NCBI GenBank assembly: GCA_030272155.1
Contig: CP126200.1
Coordinates: forward strand, 5,282,001-5,346,000
DNA length: 64,000 nucleotides
Direction: 5' to 3'
From: Tetradesmus obliquus
Lineage: Eukaryota > Chlorophyta > Chlorophyceae > Sphaeropleales > Scenedesmaceae
Shown: one piece after another, positions 28,078 through 40,768 of the stretch
Layout of the letters: each line of letters opens with the position of its first letter
Numbering within the stretch: position 1 is the stretch's first letter
Notes under the pieces: model-generated
What the model saw: only the letters and a program-made list of their open reading frames with translations
Told to the model about the DNA's origin: nothing
Databases searched by the model: none
Translations under genes and position numbers: made by a program

Positions 28078-29911
28078 TCAGGGCCGCTGGCACTACGCAG
28101 CCCGTTGCTGCAGCTATGGGAGCAGCTAGCTGCAGTAGCATTGCCGCAGCTGCAGGGCTCCTTCTCATTTGAAGCGCTGGCGCTGCTGGCTGTCTCATTT
28201 GCAAAAGCAGGCCAAGCAGATGCTGCCTTCGTCAACAGCGTCACAAATGCGGCACTGGGCAAGGCAGCAAAGTTCGCTGAGAGCCCTGCAGCAGTTGTCC
28301 AGCTGCTGCAGGCGCTGGCGATTGCCCACCGCAGCAGCAGCAGCAGCGGTGCGGCGGGCCCGCATCATCAGCAGCTGCTGGATGCGTTGGGTGCTGCGCT
28401 GTGTCAGCGCAAGGCTCTGTACTCGCCGCAGCAGCTGACAGATGCAGCAGCAGCATTCGCGCAGCTCGGGCATTACAATGAGCCAGCTTGCCTTGCCATC
28501 TGTAAGGTGGCTAGCCGCTCCCTCAAGCACTGGCCGGCAGGCTGCATTGTAACATTGTTACAAGCAATGGCCAAGCTGCGGTTTAGGGATGAGCTGCTGC
28601 TGAAAGCGTCAGTGAAGGTGCTGCCGGCAAAGGTGGCTGCTGGTGGGCTGAGTGGGGGGCAGCTGGCTGATGTGCTGCTGGCGCTGCTGCAGCTGAGCTA
28701 CACGGCACCCGACCTGGAGCATCTGGTGACAGCTGTGATGGGGTGAGTTGTTGACTTGAATATACTTGTAGTGTTTGATCATATTGTGAGGCATCAAGCG
28801 TGGTGGCTGATGTGCTGGCGGCACTGCTGCAGCTGAGCTACACAGCACCCGACCTGGAGCATCTGGTGACAGCTGTGATGGGGTGAGGCGCGGCCATTTC
28901 GTTCTCTTTTACGTGTTGCGCATGTGAAGGGCTGCCTATACCTGGTGTGTTTTGCAATGTCCTTGTTTGTCTCGTGCTGGAAGCACTTGCATGCAAGTAC
29001 AGCACCTGACAGGTTGGGTGCGTACATAGATATGTATGCTGGTCAGCAATATTGACAGCGGTAATGTGCTGCACATACGGTTCATTCGCCAGCTTGACAG
29101 CCTGTACTGGGACTGCTGGTGCCACTGCACACATGTTGCAACAACTACCCAACAAACCCCTGCCGCACCTCTGAAACCGCTGCCGCCCTGCTGCCTGCTG
29201 CACTGCACTGCCCTGCAGCCAGCTGCCCCACAATGCATCACACCATGTACTGCAATCTGTACTGCTGGTGTCACTGCACAAAGATCCTATCACGCATCCT
29301 TTGCCTCACCTCTGCACTGCTGGCATCCTCTTTCCTGCTGCTGCTGCTGCTGCTGCAGGCAGCTGCCCCACAATGCATCGCAGCTGTCAGCTGCTACTGC
29401 CATCAAGCTGCTGTGGGTGGCAGCAGTGCTGGGAGAAGCAGACCCGCAGCTGCAGGTGCTGCTGCTGCAGCGGCTGGAGGGCCTGAAGCCGCGGGAGCTG
29501 AGTCAGCAGCAGCTGCGGCTGCTGTACCAGGCGCACCGGCTGAGCACGCAGGACTGGCTGCAGGGAGCGCCAGCTGGGCAGCAGCAGCAGCAGGGTGAGG
29601 AGGATGCGGAGGACAGTGATGCAGCAGCAGCAGCTGCAGCTGGTGGTTTCGAAGCTGATGAAGATTATGAAGATGCTGATCAGTATGATGAGCAGGAATA
29701 TGCCTGGGAACAGCAGCAGCAGTCAACCACGCCGTTTGTTGTTGTCATTGGTGGCAGTGGCGGTGATAGCGCTGGCGCCAGCAATGCAGCAGCAGCAGCA
29801 GCAGCAGCAGCAGTGCCACTTGCTGGTGGAGCAGTTGATGAGCAGTGGCAGCAGCAGCGGCAGCCTGTGGTGCTAGAGGGTGGCTTCGTAATGCACGACC
29901 TCAGCAAGCCA

Positions 29912-29948
<37 letters not shown>

Positions 29949-30463
29949 CAACGCCCGCCTGGTCGCCACACCTGGTGGCTGCAGCAGAGGCAGCAGCAGC
30001 ACACTTTGCAGCGGCCTCAGCTGCGCGCTCCAAGAAGCAGCAGCTGCACGTGCAGGACATCTTTGAGGACCTAGGGTTTGAGGCTCCGGTGAAGGGTTTA
30101 AGGCTGGATGCGGGCGCGTTGCAGCCAGACCTGGCTCTCATTGCGAGCAGCAGCAAGGCGCGGCGGAAGAGCGGCAGAAAAGGCAGGAGATCGGCGGGCG
30201 GCTTGGGTGACGATGGAGCAGCAGCAGACGGGGTCAAGGTGGCTATTATGTGTGACCATGCAGGGCGCTACAGCAGGAACGCTCCACATCAGCTGCTGGG
30301 TTATGAGACAGTGACTGGGTGGCTTTTAGAGCAGGCAGGCTTGAAAGTGGTGCGCCTGGCTCCACATGAGTGGCGGCTGCTGCTGAATGACCGGGGCGTT
30401 GAGGAGGGAACTGCCATGGCTTACGTTTACAATACGATGGCTGCGCAGGGTGTGGCGCTGTGA
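26534..30463 (+). CDS. RAP-domain protein, probable organellar RNA-binding factor
   Basis: Three exons join in phase: 26534-27270, 27567-28742 and 29359-30463, giving 1005 residues. The start MLRFSCCQLILGSTSSLAAA looks like an organelle presequence and is the first ATG in a good frame. Residues ~60-240 are Gln/Ser-rich low complexity. The middle exon encodes paired helices such as LALLAVSFAKAGQADAAF, VVQLLQALAIAH and CIVTLLQAMAKLRFRD, like FASTK or algal OPR-type repeats. The C-terminus is a RAP domain: VKVAIMCDHAGRYSRNAPH, LLEQAGLKVVRLAPHEW, ending AQGVAL. Such proteins act on chloroplast or mitochondrial transcripts; the target is unknown. Acidic and Ala/Ser runs interrupt the last exon. 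Both edges of intron 2 are duplicated inside it. An AATAAA lies ~110 bp after the stop. Confidence 0.8.
28804..28886 (+). repeat. copy of RAP-gene exon-2 end plus donor
   Basis: An 83-bp copy of 28663-28745, encoding ADVLAALLQLSYTAPDLEHL and VTAVMG, followed by an intact GGGTGAGG donor. Differences are mostly substitutions. Using this donor with its copy would need a new acceptor. Confidence 0.92.
29213..29240 (+). repeat. copy of RAP-gene exon-3 start
   Basis: CTGCAGCCAGCTGCCCCACA then ATGCATCA matches the true exon-3 acceptor at 29353-29380 (CTGCAGGCAGCTGCCCCACA then ATGCATCG). Confidence 0.85.
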
Positions 30464-31331
30464 GCTGGGCATGTGTCGTTGATTGTGTTTGCTGCTGGCC
30501 AGTTTGGCGCAGTGTGAACTTCACGTCAAGCACTTGCTGCCAAGTTGTGATGTTTAGTTTAGGTTTTCTTCAATAAAGGCGTTGTTGCGAGTCAGAGAAA
30601 CAGTATATGGTCAGGATGGCAGCAAATTCATACTCGCGCGCCACCGTTCGACGGTTGGCCGAGGGCGCCAATCACCTCTGGTAGCAACAACTCGTCTGCC
30701 GCAAATCAAAGTGAATGACATCAAGCATTGTTTACAATCAGTTGGAAGGACGATCAAACGGCATAAGCAAGCCTGCGGCTGAGCTGTGTGTCACAAGCCG
30801 AGTTTCCTTGCACCGCCCTTCAGAACCCAATCGCATGTTCATCCCAAGTATGCTGATACTTAGCACAAATCATCTCTTCCTTCACATTTCACCCCTTCCT
30901 TTTCCATATCCTTCGCCCACCCCCTCCACCTCACGCCACAGCCTGGAGCATAGTATCCGCTATGCTTTGTCTCCTCTTTTAAACAAACCATCACCATCTC
31001 GGTTAACCAAAAATACTTTGATCTAGGATACGGAAGGCTGCTGCGTTGAACTCTTGTATTTCGCCTTTGCAAAGTCCTATTGCAGACGCAACAGCAGCTC
31101 TCAGCTGTCTTAACAGTTTTCTGAGGTGCAATTCTGGCATTTAAAGCAGCTTTGTCGGCGGCAACCGTGTCCTTGGCCTAGCTAGTCAGCAGGTGCCTCG
31201 GGAGCTGTGCATGGCCTGCAGCGCCCAGCAAGCAGCGCATTGATGCTGCAGCGTACTGAAAATAGCCTCGAAAGCAATCGAACAGCCTAGATTTGCAGGT
31301 GGAGCTGCCGCAGAGCGCAGGAGCAGCAGCT
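30464..31331. promoter_or_regulatory. intergenic, RAP-gene 3' UTR and F-box/LRR upstream region
   Basis: About 870 bp. The section 30840-31020 is pyrimidine-rich and AT-rich with TTTTAAAC-type stretches, suiting a promoter. A 5' UTR acceptor (TTTGCAG) may lie at about 31297. No gene seen. Confidence 0.4.
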
Positions 31332-32457
31332 ATGGAGGCAGGGGACCCTTTCAGCATCATTAGGCGCTTCTGGGCAGCCAACAACATCCTGCAAAACCCG
31401 GAGGACCTTCGAGAATGGGAAACGCTTCCCTCGGACGTAATGGAGCACGTGCTGGCTGCCATGGACAAGCGCAATCTTGCTGCCATGCGCCTAGTGTGCA
31501 AGGCATGGAATGGCTGTGTCAACAGCAGCGTCAGCAGCCTGCAGCTGTGGTGAGTGAGCGGCCAGCAGCACAAACGCAGCAGATGGAGTTGTAGCCGCAT
31601 GTAGCTGTGCATAGGGTGGCACTAGGCAGGGTAGAGGGGCAGCTGTCATGGCGTGGCGTGGTGCAAGTGATGCTGCAGGTGCAAGTAGGGTTTGGCCTGA
31701 GCTGCATTTGATTTGCCAGATTCCCAGCATTGCTGCGCACCCCCTTGCATGCTCCTGTGCTCACCAACTATCCTAACAGCTCCAACACCTGACAAACACC
31801 GGACGAACACCTAACAAGCACCCTGACCTCCTGTGCCACTCGCTGCTGCTGCTGCTGCCGCACCCCAACAGCACCTGGCCCGCCCGGCCCTCCTTCCTCT
31901 CCTCCTTCACCTCCCTGGCTTCCATCAGCCTGCATGGCCCAGCCATCCCCTGCTGCCAGGCCCGTGCTGATATCCTCACACCTCTACTGCTAAGCCTGGC
32001 AGGCCTACCAAAGCTTCAGGATGTGGCTCTAACACATGCTGGGCCAGGCAGCTTAGAGAACATTGATGCGCTGACAGGCCTGACAAGCCTGGCGGTGATG
32101 CGGCCCAACGACGGCAGCTTTGCCAACCGCAGCAGCAGTACTGCGGAGGGCGAGGAGCACGACGGTAATGTGGACGAAGATGCGGATGCAGATGCAGCAG
32201 CAGCTGCTGGTGCTGGGGCAGCTGGAGGTGTGCCGAATTGGGTGCTGCCTGGAGGGGTGGATGCAGCTGATGGTGATGACGTGCCATTCCTGGTAGATGC
32301 AGATGCAGCAGCAGCAGCAGCTGAGGAGGAGGGTGATGGTGATGGTGATGCTCCGGCAGCTGGTGGCTACGCAGCGATGGCAGCAGCAGCAGCTGCCGCA
32401 GCGGCGGCGGCAGCAGCAGCTGCAGCAGCAGCTGGAGATGCTGCCGTGCTGAGTGCA

Positions 32458-32496
<39 letters not shown>

Positions 32497-35400
32497 GATG
32501 ATGCGCGGCTGTCGCAGAGTATGGCCAAGCTGGGGCAGCTGCGGCAGCTGCTGCTGGAGAGCATTGTGCCTGAGTTTGGTGTGCTGGCGCAGATGCAGCA
32601 GCTGCGGCGGCTGGAGCTGCGGGTGAGGCCAGGCAGGCACTGCAGCTCTGTGCAATTCTGTTGAATGCCATGTATCACATGTTAGTGGTGTGCCTCAAGG
32701 TGCTGATATATTCCAGTCAGCTGTAGTTGGCAAACAGGATGTGTGCAGGGCTTCCGCTGCATGTTTGCACAGTCTCGTATGCAGCAACTGCGAGCTGTGT
32801 GGTTTGTGGCTGAGCGACAAAAGCTTACAACAATTCTGCCTTTTGCTGCTGCTGCTGCTGCCAGGGCCGCACCCCTCAGCTGCGTGACGGGCTGCAGGTG
32901 GCTGCCAACCCGCTGCCAGGGGTGGGCTGCCTGACCGGCCTCACCTGCCTGGTGGCGCGCTGCAACTACGGCATCAGCAGGCTGCCTCCTGATGTTGGCA
33001 GCCTGAGGGGGCTGCTGCATTTGGACGTGTCTAAGAACATGCTGTGGGGGCTGCCCAGTCAGGTGGGTTAGAAGGGATGTATTTAGGGAGGGGTTAATCT
33101 GTAGGTTTGTGTTAGCAGATGGACATGCTGTTAGGGCCTCCCAGCCATGGCCAGGGGCTGAAAAGTTGGTGCATGTGCTTTGCTGAACACAGCTGCCGTC
33201 GGTGGAGAGGCAGATGTGCTTGCTAAACAGCGAGATCCCGGCAGGGCTGCTGCCAGTGCCTGCAGACCATCCGCACCCTTGACGCACGTGTCTTGCTGCT
33301 GCTGCTGCTGCTGCTCTGCGTCCCACTTTCTCATGCTGCTGCAGGTCACGCAGCTGTCCAGCCTGCAGCATTTGGACCTGTCCTCCAACTGCATGAGCAT
33401 GCTGCCAGATGACCTGGCAAACCTGCAGGCCCTCACCTTTCTGGATGTTAGTAACAACTCGCGCGTGGTGCTGCCAGCCAGCCTGTCCCGCCTCACAAAC
33501 CTGGCACAGCTAAACCTCAGCTGGATCTGGAGTGATCTGACTGTTATTTGGGAGGGTTCAGCGGGGTTCAGCAGCCTGCGGGGTTTGAACGTGGTGGGCA
33601 ATGGCGTGTCGGAGCTGCCGGCCAGCATCGGAGGCTTCAAGGCGCTCACGTGAGTCAAGGGTGCAGTCTGCGTTGCTGTTTCCGCGCGCAAATGTTTTCA
33701 CTTTTGTCATGGTGCCGGCTGGATGCAACATGCCTCAAGGCCCTCATCTGCGTCAGTGATGCTGGCTGGCCGTCTTTACGGAGAGGGTGGCTGATGTTGT
33801 CCGTTGCTGCAGCCTGGTTTGCTGCATCTTCTATCTGGTGGCCACAGTCATACTGGGTGCATGCCTGCGCTGTCACCCTCTGCCTATCCATATACGGCTT
33901 CGCCGCACAAACGCATGCAGCTCAGCCCTTCCCTGCCACCTCCCATGCTCACTCACTCTGCCGTGCCCTGCCTTCCCTCTGCCCGCCCTGCAGCCAGCTG
34001 TCCCTGTCCATGAACAACCTGGCCTCACTGCCCGACTCCATTGGCTCAATCAGCACCCTGGCTAGCCTGGAGCTCTCTGACAACCGCCTGGCCAGCCTGC
34101 CGGGGGCCCTTGGCCGGCTGAACCGCTTAGCAAGTTTGAGCCTGCGCAGCAACTGCCTGGCGGCGCTGCCGGTGGAGGTTGGCGGGCTGGGCGGCTTGAG
34201 CTACCTGGACCTGTCCATGAACCACGTCACGGTGAGGCGCTGGGCTGTATTGCATGGTCTCTTTTTTATGCATTCCTTGCATTGATTTAAGTGCCCCTCA
34301 GTCGTGGACGTAACCATTGCTATGGTGGACATGTACTGCCCATACAGGATATACACTTCAGCATGTTGGCATGTGAAGCAGTTGTGCTGGAGCTACCTGA
34401 ACCTGTGCTTGAACCATGTCGCGGTAGGTGCTGTGCCCCAGCGCTGAATGGGCACATCGGCATACAAATCTGCCCTCTAACCCACAACAACCGAACAACA
34501 AACCTGACCTATTCCGGTAGCTTGTTTGCTGCTCCCGCAGGCGCTCCTCAACCCGCTCATGCGCCTCACGCGCCTCGACCCACATCAACCTGAACAACTA
34601 TCTGGCCTATCGCGGCACTGCTGATCTCTTCTTTGCACTTCTTTTGCTGCCGCAGGCGCTCCCTGACACCTTGACGCGCCTCACGCGCCTCAACCAGCTG
34701 GCGCTGTCCATGAACCCGCTGCAGAGCCTGCCGGCAGGGCTCAGCGCGCTGCAGAACCTCAAAATCCTGGAGATGTACTACGTGCGGCTGGGAGATGGCC
34801 AGGGCGCCACAGAGTGCGGTTTAACTCGGCTTCAGGAGCTGATTCCCGGACTGTATATCTTCAGCAATACTATGTTTCCGTATGCAGCGGGTGGGAAGGG
34901 GGCTGACAATGCTGTGCAGGATGCGCGGACATCTGGTGCTGCTGCTGCAGCAGAACCGGAGCAGCAGCAGCAGCAGCAGCTGTCCCCTCAGGCAAGCGCC
35001 AGCAGTGCCGCCACAGCGGTTAGCAGTGCTAGCAGTGGTGCTGGGGCAGGCTGGGGTGTCAGTAGCAGCAGCAGCATGAGCAGCAGCAGCGTCGGCCGCC
35101 GCGGCAGCAGCAGGCTTGCGTACAGCAGTGTGGGCAGTGAGATCAGCACCGGCAGCGGCAGCAGCAGCATGCTGGCTTGGCCTCCATCAGCAGCAGGGTC
35201 TGCTGCAGGAGCAGCAGCAGCAGCAGGCAGCAGCTTGTGTGGTGCTGGATCTGAGCTGTCGCATTGTGCAGAGGATGACACTGACAGCTGGCAGGACGAC
35301 CAGGATGTTTTCCATGCTGATGTGGCAACAGCAGCAGCAGCAGCAGGCAAGGACCAGGGGTACCAACAGGGATATGCTGCTGCGGGCAGGGCCAGGATGC

Positions 35401-36041
35401 GGGCCACCTTTGCAGCTGATATTGCAGACCCTGCAGCAGCAGCAGCTGCTGCTGCTGCTGCTGGTGTTTCGAGCAGCGCCCTGGCAGGATGCAGCAGCAG
35501 CAGCAGCAGGGGCAGCAGCAGGGTGAGCTGGATGCAGCTGGATGCAGCATCAGCAGGATCCTGCCCTGCACTCAACACTGCAGCAGCAGCAGCAGCGCCG
35601 CACCTGCAGGGCACCTGGTCATGCGACTTGGGCCTACTGGCAGCAGCTAGTGCTGCTGTGGGTGCGTCAGCAGCTGCTGCCAGCGGAGCAGAGCAGCTAG
35701 ATGTATTGATGCCTCTGAGGCCGCTGGCCCAGGCACACAGTGTGGGGCGGGGGCTGCTGAGTAGGTACAGCAGGGGTGGCGAGGCCAGTAACAGCCCTAC
35801 AGGTAGCAGCGGCTATGGGCTGGCTGCCTGCCTGCTTGCTGCACACCCGGGGAGCCGCAGCAGCAGTGGCGGCACAGCTGAGGCGGGCGAGCAGCAGCAG
35901 CAGCAGGAGGAGGGTGTGGCTGCTGCTGCAGCAGTGGGTGTGCCGGCGGCTGCCACTGGTGCTGTGATTGCAGCAACGATGGCTGTGCTGGATGCTGCTG
36001 GCTCCCGGCCAATGCGGCGCATGACTTCATATGATGATTAG
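31332..36041 (+). CDS. F-box and leucine-rich-repeat protein
   Basis: Six exons join in phase: 31332-31549, 31872-32622, 32865-33062, 33345-33649, 33994-34231 and 34656-36041, giving 1031 residues. I chose the ATG at 31332 (MEAGDPFSIIRRFW). The F-box is at residues ~31-72 (LPSDVMEHVLAAMDKRNLAA, then LVCKAWNG). After a low-complexity Ala/Asp/Ser stretch come LRRs of the plant-type LxxLxLSxNxLxxLP class, for example LQHLDLSSNCMSMLP, LSLSMNNLASLPDSIG, LELSDNRLASLPGALG and LNQLALSMNPLQSLPAG. The last ~370 residues are Ala/Ser/Gly-rich with no fold I recognise. It is probably an SCF adaptor whose LRRs bind substrate. Intron 5 carries diverged copies of both of its flanking exon edges. Confidence 0.85.
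34388..34434 (+). repeat. diverged copy of F-box/LRR exon-5 end plus donor
   Basis: GGAGCTACCTGAACCTGTGC, TTGAACCATGTCGCGGTAGG copies 34196-34238 (GAGCTACCTGGACCTGTCCA, TGAACCACGTCACGGTGAGG). The donor is kept as GTAGG. Confidence 0.8.
34530..34590 (+). repeat. copy of F-box/LRR exon-6 acceptor and start
   Basis: CCCGCAGGCGCTCCTCAACC, then GCCTCACGCGCCTCGACC copies 34649-34697. It keeps a CGCAG acceptor and reads open for a short distance. Confidence 0.85.
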
Positions 36042-36758
36042 GCTGGCTTTTGCAGACATGCAAGGCACGGCAGATAAACCTCTTTGTATGCTTGGTTGTT
36101 CAAACTGTATGCTTGGTTGCTCGGTAGCTGCGGTTGCAGGCAACTGCGCCGTTGGCAGTGAGAGTTGCGGGGTTGGGGTAGACAGACGTGCAGTCTCTGA
36201 TGCGCAGCATGCATGTGGCAGTTTGAGTTTGATTAGATGACATGTGTAAGGCCGGGCAAGGTCTTGCAATTGCTGCCATAGGCACTGATGCAGATTCTTG
36301 ATTCGGATCGTGTTGGCAAAGAGAGGCGCCTCTCTTGCTGGCATGCTATGTCATTTGCGTGTCAGCTTGTAACCTTTGGGTGCTGCCAGTACGGTACTGC
36401 TGCCTTCGGTGGGGCGATTACCCCCACTTTCATCGCCAACGATGGAACTGAACATAACACATATGCTTACTCGAAGATCACTTGCGTGCTGAGCTGCAGC
36501 GTCCCTGACCCGGCCACCTTGGACAACACACTGTGTGCAATGCCGCTCGCAACGCCAGGCATCATGCATACATGCATGCATACACACAAGCACATGCACA
36601 TGAGATGTGCCAGAAGATCTCATCATCAACCCGGCACGGAATCCGGGTAGAGATATTGTAAAGATATTATCACTGGACAGCCCTGTAAGGCCTGGCCACC
36701 AGCAACCAGCTGCAGCTGCAGCATCAAACACCGACCACACCACCACAGCTATATACAG
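36042..36758. other. convergent 3' intergenic region
   Basis: About 720 bp between two converging genes; it holds both 3' UTRs. Short TGCTTGGTTG repeats occur at about 36088-36122. No gene seen. Confidence 0.55.
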
Positions 36759-37806
36759 CTACCGCCTATCACTGTCGCTGCCGCTGCTGCTGCCAGAGCC
36801 GCTGCCCCGCCTCGACCGCCCCTCCTTGTGGGACTTCTTCTGCTTCTTGTGCTTGCTATGCTTGCTGCTGCTGGGCTCCTTGTGCCTCTTGCTGTGCTTG
36901 CTGCTCTCCTTGCGGTGCCGCTTGTGACTCCTGCTGCTGCCGCCGCCAGCATCTGCTGCTGCTGCCGCTGCTGGGTCGATGCCTGCTGAGCGCAGAAGCT
37001 CCTGCAAGCAACAAAGCAGCGGCAGCCAGCATGTGAGTGAGCACGCAGGTAGATGACGTCCCAACACATGCTGTCCACAGTCGCAGCCATGCAGCATGCT
37101 CCCTCATTGCACTGCCAGCCATGCCACGGCTGAATTCACAACACCCATCCACCCACCCACCCAGAGAATATCACATCAGCTGCAAAGACGCTGATCTAGT
37201 TGTTCCTGCAAGCTGCTGCGCGTCTTTCCTGCAAGCTGCTGACGTGGCTGTGTGCTTCCTGCAAGCCAGCCAGCCGCACCTGCGCCTGCTCCAGCCGCGC
37301 CGCCTTCTCAGCCCGCCGCCGCTTCTTGTCGAGCGCTGCCAGCACCGCCTGCCGCTCCGCTGGGTCTAGGCTGGCTAGCAGCGCCTCAGCCTCTGCAGCA
37401 GCAGCAACAGCAGCAGCAGCAGCAGCACATGAACACACTCAGCCAACGTAGTTTGTGCAACAGTATGTCGCATAACACCAGCACGGCCTGCCGCTCCGCT
37501 GGATCTAGGCTGGCTAGCAGCGCCTCAGCCTCTGCAGCAGCAGCAACAGCAGCAGCAGCAGCACATGAAAACACTCGGCCAACGTAGTTTGTGCAACAGT
37601 ATGTCGCATAACACCAGCACGGCCTGCCGCTCCGCTGGATCTAGGCTAGCTAGCAGCGCCTCAGCCTCTGCAGCAGCAGCAGCAGCGGCAGCAGCAGCAC
37701 ATGAACACACTCACGCCAACGTAGTTTGTGCAACAGTATGTCGCATAACACCAGCACTGCCTGCCGCTCCGCTGGATCTAGGCTAGCTAGCAGCGCCTCA
37801 GCCTTT

Positions 37807-37839
<33 letters not shown>

Positions 37840-38596
37840 GCGGCACATGCGCGGCGGTGATCAGCAGAAGCAGTGTGCCAGGTACGTCCATATGGGCGTG
37901 TATACTTTGCTCGACATTGCTGAGGCAGGTGTAGCAGCACCAGCAATGACGTGGCGATGTTGATGAGCTGTTACCTTGAATCAACCATGCATGCTACTTG
38001 CAGCAGCTGAAACGCACATGGGGTTCAGCAGCAGCAGGGTCATGCCGAAACAGCAGCAGCACTCCACAGAATGCGTGCTCGCTTCCTAGAACATTCTTGT
38101 TGAACATACACAACAGCAGCTCACCATCTATCTCGCCGCCTCCCTGCTGATGCTCCTCTTCCTCTCCATCCCCCAGCAGCAGCTGGTTCTCACTGCCAGG
38201 CGCCACACCCCCAAACGCACCCTCAACCGTCTTCATAACGAACTTCTCGCTCTTCTGCAGCGCACTGCGCGCTTGAAGGATTGCTGCAAAGGGATCCTCT
38301 CTCAGCCGATCCAGCTGCTGCTGCCGCTGCCGCAGCGCCTCCTGCTGCTGCTCCCGCTGCTGCGCCTGCTCTGCTGCTGCTGCTGATCCGGGGGCTGCAC
38401 TGCCGGGTGGTAGCTGCTGCTGGCTGCCGTCGCCGGCTGCTACTGCCGCTGCAGCAGCTGCTTGCTCCCGCTGCAATAGAGTGACACACATGCACGGCGG
38501 GTGTGACAAAAGCTGCTGAGGCGCGCACTTTGCCAGGTCAGCATGTGGGACACCAAGCACAAATGCTGCGTTGACCATGCCTGCGATCACACCCTT

Positions 38597-38657
<61 letters not shown>

Positions 38658-39018
38658 TCGCAAGCACAACTGTTTCCTCACACATGCTACTTTCTGTTCA
38701 CACACTCCATTCCACGCGTTAGAGTGGGCAGCTCAAGCACACCGCACCCCAGCGCCGCAGCTCCTCCCACCAGACCCCAGCATTCGCCCAGAAGTGGAGG
38801 CACACCGTGCTGTGCAAACAGCTGCTGAAGCTGTTTGCAGCGCAGCAGCTGCACAGCCCTGCAGCCACCTATTCCCCGCCCACCTGCTATGTCCAACCTG
38901 TTCCCCGCCCACCTGCTTCTTGTCCGCCAACTCCCTGTCCCGTGCCAGGGCCGCCTCCAGCCCGGGTGGCTTCTGGTACATGAACTGGATGGACGCCCTG
39001 GGGTGAAGAGGGGACAGC

Positions 39019-39051
<33 letters not shown>

Positions 39052-39611
39052 GCAAGTCGATCGCGTAAGAAGCACAACAACAAGAAAGCAGGTGACATGA
39101 TGACTACTGGCACTGGCACTGCACGGCTGCTGCCGCCAGGAATGCAAGCGGTTCAACAGACCCTGTTCAGCAAGATTTCTTCCAGCAGCAGCAGCAGCAG
39201 TAGCAGCTGTGGCCGGCTGTTGCAGCAGAGGTTACAACACATTTTTCCTGGCCGCACCTGTCGCGCTGCCGTGCCGCCTCTGCCGGGCTGAGGAAGGCCA
39301 GCGTGGCCTGGCAGAGAACCCCGGGGACAGAGACATTCCACCTTACCATGGCAAAAACTAGCGCAAATGAAGCCTGTGCTACGTGGCTGCTGCGTCCATG
39401 GACGCGTGGCCAAGCATACAAGCGAGCCGGCACAACCCCGAACGTTATGTATGCCATCAACAACAGCAGCTGGAGCACTCGCTGGTGACTGCTGTTACGG
39501 CGCGCTAAACCCGCCCTGCCCGCACCTGTCGCGCTGCCGCGCCGCCTCTGCCGGGCTGAGGAAGGCCAGCGTGGCCTGACGCTCCTGCTCAGCCTGCCAT
39601 TCAGCCTGGAC

Positions 39612-39654
<43 letters not shown>

Positions 39655-39894
39655 CAACAGGGCAAGAGGGTCGGCATAGCGCAGCATTGCGCAACTAGCA
39701 GCGTGCTGTGCTGCCCTACTCTGGTTGCAAGTCTCCAAAGAGACATGCAAGATGCTGTGGCAGAAGCTAACAGTTCTGTACTTGCACAGACATATGCCAG
39801 CCAACAAGTGTCCAAGGCATCAGCACATGGTGCACAGCAACAAGCAGCAGCTGTTGCTGTTGCTGTTTGGTGCCTCGCTGCAGTCCCACTGCAT

Positions 39895-39929
<35 letters not shown>

Positions 39930-40592
39930 CCGCCGCTCCCGCCGTGCCAGCCACCAAGCATCCAAGGCTTCAACAAGCACCAACAAGGCACCAAGAAGCG
40001 TCCCAGGCACCAGCACATGCTGCACAGCTGTTGCTCATCGGTGCGTGGCTGCTGCTGTCCCGCTGCATGCCCCCCTGCTGCCTGCCTGCCTTTTCTCACC
40101 ATGGCTGCCTCCTTGGTCTTGAAGTCCTGGATGGCCTTCTGCTCATGCTCATACTTCTTGATCTGGCGGCAGCAGCAGCAGGCAGCAGCAGGCAGCAACG
40201 CAGGCAGTGCAGAAATCCGTGAGTGCTGGCCAGCAGGCTGCATCACTGCACACCGGCGCATCAGGCATCCACCACAGCGCTGCTGGTCCTGCAGGGTTCA
40301 TTGCTGCAGCTGTTGAACTTCTAGTGCTGAACATGGCTGTTAAAGTGCAGCCCTTCCTGCGTGCGCACCTGGTTCCTGAAGTTGAGGGGGTGCCAGGGCT
40401 TCCTGAGGGACAAAGCACGCACAGCAGGTGCAGGCGGCAGCAGCAACAGCAGCAGCAGTTCAGACTTCCAACTGTTGTCCAATACGTTGCTTGTTCACTC
40501 GCTGCACAGTCATCCAGAGGTTTCAGCTGATGAGATTGCTGAAACTACCATACCCGAAGCCTACGGAGGTTGCTTCATTTAGCTGTCGTAGC

Positions 40593-40637
<45 letters not shown>

Positions 40638-40733
40638 GTGCCTCACTGGTTGAGGAAGTTGTGGCTCCAGGCCGTGCCCGTGCCCACTGGGTTGTAGCTG
40701 CCCTCCTTGGAGCGGCTCACATCCTGGCGCACG

Positions 40734-40768
<35 letters not shown>

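Noticed and set aside
32284..32510. Plus-strand Ala/Ser runs as a separate gene
   Set aside because: They are in frame within exon 2 of the F-box/LRR protein and are simply triplet expansions.
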